Positions 6,020 through 8,953 of a DNA stretch of 8,953 nt are shown here, in pieces (positions within the stretch are counted from its first letter, which is position 1; each line of letters begins with the position of its first letter). The stretch comes from RGIG9379 sp031553005. GTDB lineage: Bacteria > Bacteroidota > Bacteroidia > Bacteroidales > Paludibacteraceae. Where the stretch lies: contig JAVBMA010000072.1 in the NCBI GenBank assembly GCA_031553005.1, forward strand, positions 1 through 8,953, given 5' to 3'. A model generated the notes under the pieces. It saw nothing but the letters and a program-made list of their open reading frames with translations, was not told the DNA's origin and made no database searches. A program made the translations under genes and the position numbers.

Positions 6020-6366
6020 CACTACTGACCGAGAAAAATAAATATTTCAGACAAAAGTCTATATTTGGTGGGTAATTGAGAGTTTTAGAATAAAACAGGA
6101 GGTACATTTTGAAAATCAAGCAAAATCTCCGAAGGAGACAGATTTTAATAACCCCATGCAAACGAAGTGCAGCTCGGGGTTAAAGAGTAGACCTGCTACC
6201 TGAACCCCGAAGTGGGTTCAACAAAACTAAGGATGTGCGCCCCACTACGGGGTCGGATATGAGAGTAGTCTAATACCCCATGCTGCACTTCGTTTGCATG
6301 GGGTTATTAAAATTGAACTCCTATCGGAGTTATGAATACATGAAGAAAATTAGTCGGTCAGTAGTG
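6020..6366. mobile_element. MITE-like element 2 (about 347 bp, perfect 13-bp TIRs, 9-bp duplication)
   Basis: The termini are CACTACTGACCGA (6020-6032) and TCGGTCAGTAGTG (6354-6366), exact inverted copies. The 9-bp direct repeat AAAAAATAT flanks them at 6011-6019 and 6367-6375, as a target-site duplication would. Inside, a perfect 32-bp inverted repeat lies at 6142-6173 and 6282-6313. The right copy lies in a hairpin with stem ACCCCATGC/GCATGGGGT (6275-6304). Matching outer hairpins TCTCC-GAA-GGAGA (6126-6138) and ACTCC-TATC-GGAGT (6317-6330) sit in mirror positions. Further hairpins are GAACCC/GGGTTC around 6202-6219 and CCCC-ACTAC-GGGG around 6240-6252. No reading frame for a transposase is present. 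It is probably a non-autonomous element mobilised in trans (inference). Confidence 0.75.
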
Positions 6367-6451
6367 AAAAAATATCTTTTATCTACCGGTAAAATTACAC
6401 ATACCAAATATTTTCTAAATTAAATCCAAAGGATTTATATCCACAGCAAAC

Positions 6452-6514
6452 ATTCAATGTTTTCTATAAATTTTCAATATCAAAATATTGAAAACAAAAC
6501 CTTACACATTGAAT
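6452..6514. repeat. Nested inverted repeat upstream of the TPR gene
   Basis: The outer pair is ATTCAATGT (6452-6460) with ACATTGAAT (6506-6514). Inside it, TTTTCAATAT (6471-6480) pairs with ATATTGAAAA (6485-6494) around a 4-nt CAAA loop. Both pairs are perfect. The structure ends 114 bp before the TPR start codon and could be an operator, a structured leader or a decayed element. Confidence 0.5.
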
Positions 6515-6589
6515 TTACATCAATTAATTTAACGTAAGTTCAATATAAAACAACACACTCCTTATAGATTCTCCCAAATATTTTTTTTA

Positions 6590-6624
6590 ACTTTCAACTT
6601 TCAATTCTCAACTTTCAACTTACT
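6590..6624 (+). repeat. Heptad tandem repeat (ACTTTCA type) abutting the TPR start codon
   Basis: Four full 7-mers read ACTTTCA, ACTTTCA, ATTCTCA, ACTTTCA, followed by a partial unit ACTTACT. The array ends 4 nt before the ATG at 6629, so it occupies the position of the ribosome-binding region. It is the same heptad family as the array at 4655-4689. Confidence 0.85.
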
Positions 6625-6628
6625 AATT

Positions 6629-8638
6629 ATGGCCAAACGGTTGTTTTGTCTTTTTCTCCTTTTTATCTCTATATGCTGCCAAGCCCAGATAAACACAAAC
6701 CGTGTATTATCTATCGGGAGGAACGCTCTCTATTTCGAAGATTATATACTTTCCATCCAATATTTTAATCAGGTAATCCGGGTAAAACCTTATATGGCGG
6801 AACCCTATTTTTTCCGTGCTGTAGCTAAAATCAACCTTGAAGATTATCAGGGAGCGGAACAGGATTGTTCGTTGGCACTGGAGCGGAATCCGTTTCTGGT
6901 CAGGGCATACCATTGCCGGGGAATAGCACGCATCAATCAGGGCAAATATCAAGACGCGATTGCGGATTTTGATAAAGGATTGGAATTTGACACCGAAAAC
7001 AAAACGCTATTGCTTTGTAAAGGTATCTCCTATTTGCAGAACAAAGAGGCAGAAACCGCCATAGCTGATTTTTCAATTGCCATCGAAAAACACCCGAAAT
7101 TTACGGAAGCATACCTAAGCCGCGGGCGGGCTTATCTGGAAAAGGAGGATACCTTATCGGCGCTCAATGATTTTGAGAAGGCATTACGGTTGGACAAGTT
7201 TAATCCGGATGCATATGCTTCGCGAGGAATTGTATTTTACCTTCAAAAAAATTATCAGGAAGCGCTCTCCGATTATAACGAAGCTATACGGTTGGAGCCA
7301 CGCCGTCCGGGTTATTATATAAACCGCGGATTGGTACGCTACTACCTGAACGACCTGAGAGGAACGATGAACGACTACGACATCGTGATACAACTGGATC
7401 CGAATAATGTGCTGGCCTACTACAACCGCGGGCTATTGCGTGCGGAAGTGGGCGACGTTAACCGGGCTATCGACGACTTCGACCGTGTAGTTGAGTTTGA
7501 ACCGGACAATTATATGGCAATCTATAACCGGGCGCTTTTGAAAATAGACATCGGGCAACTCAATAGTGCTATTGAGGATATTGACGCCGTGCTAAAGGTT
7601 TATCCCGATTTTTACCCTCTTTATTATAGCAGGGCGGAAGCGAAAAAGAAAATGAGGGATATGAAAGGTGCTGAAAAAGATTATACGACAGCAATGCTCA
7701 TGGAACGGAACACCGACCTGTCTGCTCATAACAAACCGGGAAACAAGAAAGAGGAGGAAGACAAAACCCGCGAAAAATCGGATAAAAATATCCGAAAATT
7801 TAATCGTTTGGTCGTTGCCGACAAGGAAGATGAGGAAAAACGAATCTCTTACAGAAATGAGATACGCGGGAAAATACAGAATGTTAATTTTAATATTGAT
7901 GTAGAACCGATTTTCTTACTTTCTTATTATAAAAAAGAGGTAGAAATAAAGAAAATCCCATATTTCAACCGCGAGTTAAACAAATTGAACAAGAGCGGGG
8001 ATCTGCCTCGCCAAATCGTAATCACCAACTCGGAGCCTTCCTTGTCGAAAACGCAGATTGAACAACACTTTGTATCTATCGAATCGTGGACGCATAAGAT
8101 AGATAATAATCCCGATTACGTCTACTTCTTCGGGCGGGCAAATGACTTCGGGTTAATACAAGACTACCAGAGCGCAATAGAAGATTATAACAGGGTAGCC
8201 GATTTAAACCCGGATTTTTGGTTTGCTTACTTTAACCGCGCCAATACGCGACATAAAAAGATGGAATATGAAGCGTCGTTGACAAATAAAGAGGATATTG
8301 ATGATAGCAAGCTGAATTCAATACCGGACACAAAGTTTGAATACGGGCTGATTTTAAAAGATTACGATAAAACGATCCAATTGGCTCCCGAGTTTGGTTT
8401 TGCATGGTTCAACCGCGCCAATATACTGGTGGAGCAGAAGGACTACCGGAACGCCATCGCCAACTATACGAAAGCAATAGAACTGGAAAATGATTTTGCC
8501 GAGGCTTATTTTAACCGGGGATTAACATACATTTATCTTGGCGATAATCAGCATGGGATAGCAGACCTCAGCAAAGCGGGAGAACTTGGCATGTATATTG
8601 CTTACAACATTATCAAACGTTTTGGAGAGAAATCATAA
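6629..8638 (+). CDS. Secreted/periplasmic tetratricopeptide-repeat protein
   Basis: This 669-residue protein has a Sec signal peptide (MAKRLFCLFLLFISICCQA, cleavage probably before Q20, with no lipobox). Ten 34-residue TPR motifs run nearly in register from about 24 to 363, with the usual W/Y-x-RG-A...Y..A..D......P spacing (e.g. AYHCRGIARINQGKYQDAIADFDKGLEFD at 93-121). A charged Lys/Glu-rich stretch (365-405) leads into a non-TPR linker to about 495, which includes RGKIQNVNFNIDVEPIF at 413-429. Four more TPR motifs follow (about 497-658); the twelfth carries an insertion of about 23 residues (549-571) between its helices. TPR arrays are protein-binding scaffolds and no enzymatic motif is seen. 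The linker resembles, from memory, a region conserved in large Bacteroidales TPR proteins of unknown function. The gene is intact and alone; no consensus promoter is seen, and a heptad array touches the start region. Confidence 0.9.
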   Translation: MAKRLFCLFLLFISICCQAQINTNRVLSIGRNALYFEDYILSIQYFNQVIRVKPYMAEPYFFRAVAKINLEDYQGAEQDCSLALERNPFLVRAYHCRGIARINQGKYQDAIADFDKGLEFDTENKTLLLCKGISYLQNKEAETAIADFSIAIEKHPKFTEAYLSRGRAYLEKEDTLSALNDFEKALRLDKFNPDAYASRGIVFYLQKNYQEALSDYNEAIRLEPRRPGYYINRGLVRYYLNDLRGTMNDYDIVIQLDPNNVLAYYNRGLLRAEVGDVNRAIDDFDRVVEFEPDNYMAIYNRALLKIDIGQLNSAIEDIDAVLKVYPDFYPLYYSRAEAKKKMRDMKGAEKDYTTAMLMERNTDLSAHNKPGNKKEEEDKTREKSDKNIRKFNRLVVADKEDEEKRISYRNEIRGKIQNVNFNIDVEPIFLLSYYKKEVEIKKIPYFNRELNKLNKSGDLPRQIVITNSEPSLSKTQIEQHFVSIESWTHKIDNNPDYVYFFGRANDFGLIQDYQSAIEDYNRVADLNPDFWFAYFNRANTRHKKMEYEASLTNKEDIDDSKLNSIPDTKFEYGLILKDYDKTIQLAPEFGFAWFNRANILVEQKDYRNAIANYTKAIELENDFAEAYFNRGLTYIYLGDNQHGIADLSKAGELGMYIAYNIIKRFGEKS

Positions 8639-8685
8639 AATAGTGATGAGAAATAAGATTTAATGATATATTTAAAAAGTAGACA

Positions 8686-8717
8686 AGTAAACGAGTTTAC
8701 TCGTCAACTCGTTTACT
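8686..8717. repeat. Hairpin with 12-bp perfect arms after the TPR gene
   Basis: AGTAAACGAGTT (8686-8697) is the exact reverse complement of AACTCGTTTACT (8706-8717), with an 8-nt loop. Shorter alternative folds exist within it (ACGAGT with ACTCGT at 8691-8704). On the + strand it is followed by A residues, not T, so it is not a classical terminator for the TPR gene. On the - strand a T5 run would follow the fold, so it could stop transcription arriving from the right. Confidence 0.6.
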
Positions 8718-8782
8718 AAAAAAATAACAATAAATTCTTTATAAAACTTAAGTATATGTCAAAAATTAATTCATTCTAAATT

Positions 8783-8812
8783 GAGATGCCTCGGCTTCGC
8801 CTCGGCATGACA
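8783..8812. repeat. Short dispersed-type palindrome, relative of the left-edge repeat
   Basis: The sequence GAGATGCCTC then GGCTTCGCCTCGGCATGACA aligns with 10-37 with small gaps; both begin GAGATnCCTC and end CGGnATGACA. Its ATGCC...GGCAT ends make an imperfect palindrome. Having the same repeat family at both window ends suggests that it is dispersed in the genome and that the assembly stopped at it. Confidence 0.6.
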
Positions 8813-8819
8813 AGCAACA

Positions 8820-8953
8820 GAAAAAAGAGAGGAAGAGAGGAAGTGGGGGGGGGGGGGGGGGGGGGGGGCGAGCGAGAGGACCAAAACAACAAGCAAAAAA
8901 ATAAAAAAAAAAGAACAGAAAGGGGAAGAGATTAGAGAAAGAAAAAAGGAATA
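8820..8953. other. Low-complexity purine-rich contig end with 24-G run, probable artefact
   Basis: The last 134 bases are almost entirely A and G, with only five T residues, and include an uninterrupted run of 24 G (8845-8868). The composition breaks sharply from the preceding AT-rich DNA. Poly-G runs are a known artefact of two-colour Illumina chemistry, where absent signal is called G, so this end is probably assembled from bad read tails. A real polypurine tract cannot be excluded. Confidence 0.75.

Larger units (their letters stand above)
5912..6628. other. 717-bp intergenic region: inverted repeats, MITE-like element, heptads
   Basis: From left to right this region holds a heptad-containing inverted repeat (5928-6003), MITE-like element 2 (6020-6366), a nested inverted repeat (6452-6514) and a heptad array (6590-6624) abutting the TPR gene. 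No gene is seen, and no consensus promoter with TAnnTTTG is found before the TPR gene. Confidence 0.65.
8639..8953. other. Right-edge intergenic region, partly low-quality sequence
   Basis: No gene is seen in these 315 bp. The region holds a 12-bp-arm hairpin (8686-8717), a dispersed-type short palindrome (8783-8812) and then low-complexity purine-rich sequence with a 24-G run (8845-8868) that looks artefactual. Confidence 0.65.

Noticed and set aside
8845..8868. 24-G tract as a phase-variation switch
   Set aside because: No gene or promoter is next to it, and the surrounding purine-only sequence points to a sequencing artefact.

Overview
The window reads as chromosomal DNA of a Bacteroidota bacterium, most likely order Bacteroidales. 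The evidence is the TAnnTTTG-type -7 promoter boxes (one with a properly spaced TTTG -33 box), the lack of usable Shine-Dalgarno sites, a lipoprotein whose lipidated Cys is followed by an acidic run, protein types typical of the group, and AT-rich intergenic DNA carrying (ACTTTCA)-type heptads. Both ends carry the same kind of short palindromic repeat, and the right end runs into a 24-G homopolymer and low-complexity purine-rich sequence. The window is therefore probably a whole draft contig broken at repeats.

All five supported genes are on the + strand, in well separated single-gene units. (1) 533-1744 is an outer-membrane beta-barrel protein resembling the PagL/acyloxyacyl hydrolase family of Bacteroidales, but the expected catalytic His and Ser appear to be replaced. 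(2) 1825-3363 is a complete YifB/ComM-type Mg-chelatase-like AAA+ ATPase; its start is moved downstream because the longest reading frame begins inside the promoter. (3) 3870-4124 is a small Cys-containing lipoprotein of unknown function, with a strong consensus promoter, a leader of about 240 nt free of ATG, and a clear intrinsic terminator. (4) 4742-5911 is a YqhD/BdhA-type NADPH-dependent alcohol (butanol) dehydrogenase with all four metal ligands. (5) 6629-8638 is a secreted or periplasmic protein with about 14 TPR motifs split by a non-TPR linker.

The intergenic DNA is the unusual part. Two MITE-like elements with perfect terminal inverted repeats and 8-9 bp flanking duplications flank the dehydrogenase gene (about 4225-4497 and 6020-6366). 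Both are packed with internal hairpins built from GCGAAGC/CGAAGTG-like loops. Heptad arrays lie just upstream of the dehydrogenase and TPR genes, and a weaker heptad array lies downstream of the dehydrogenase. A roughly 150-bp composite palindrome occupies the left edge.

No common pathway links the five genes, and I see no defence, secretion or biosynthetic system. The best candidates for undescribed biology are the two non-autonomous elements, the long lipoprotein leader and the apparently catalysis-dead barrel protein.
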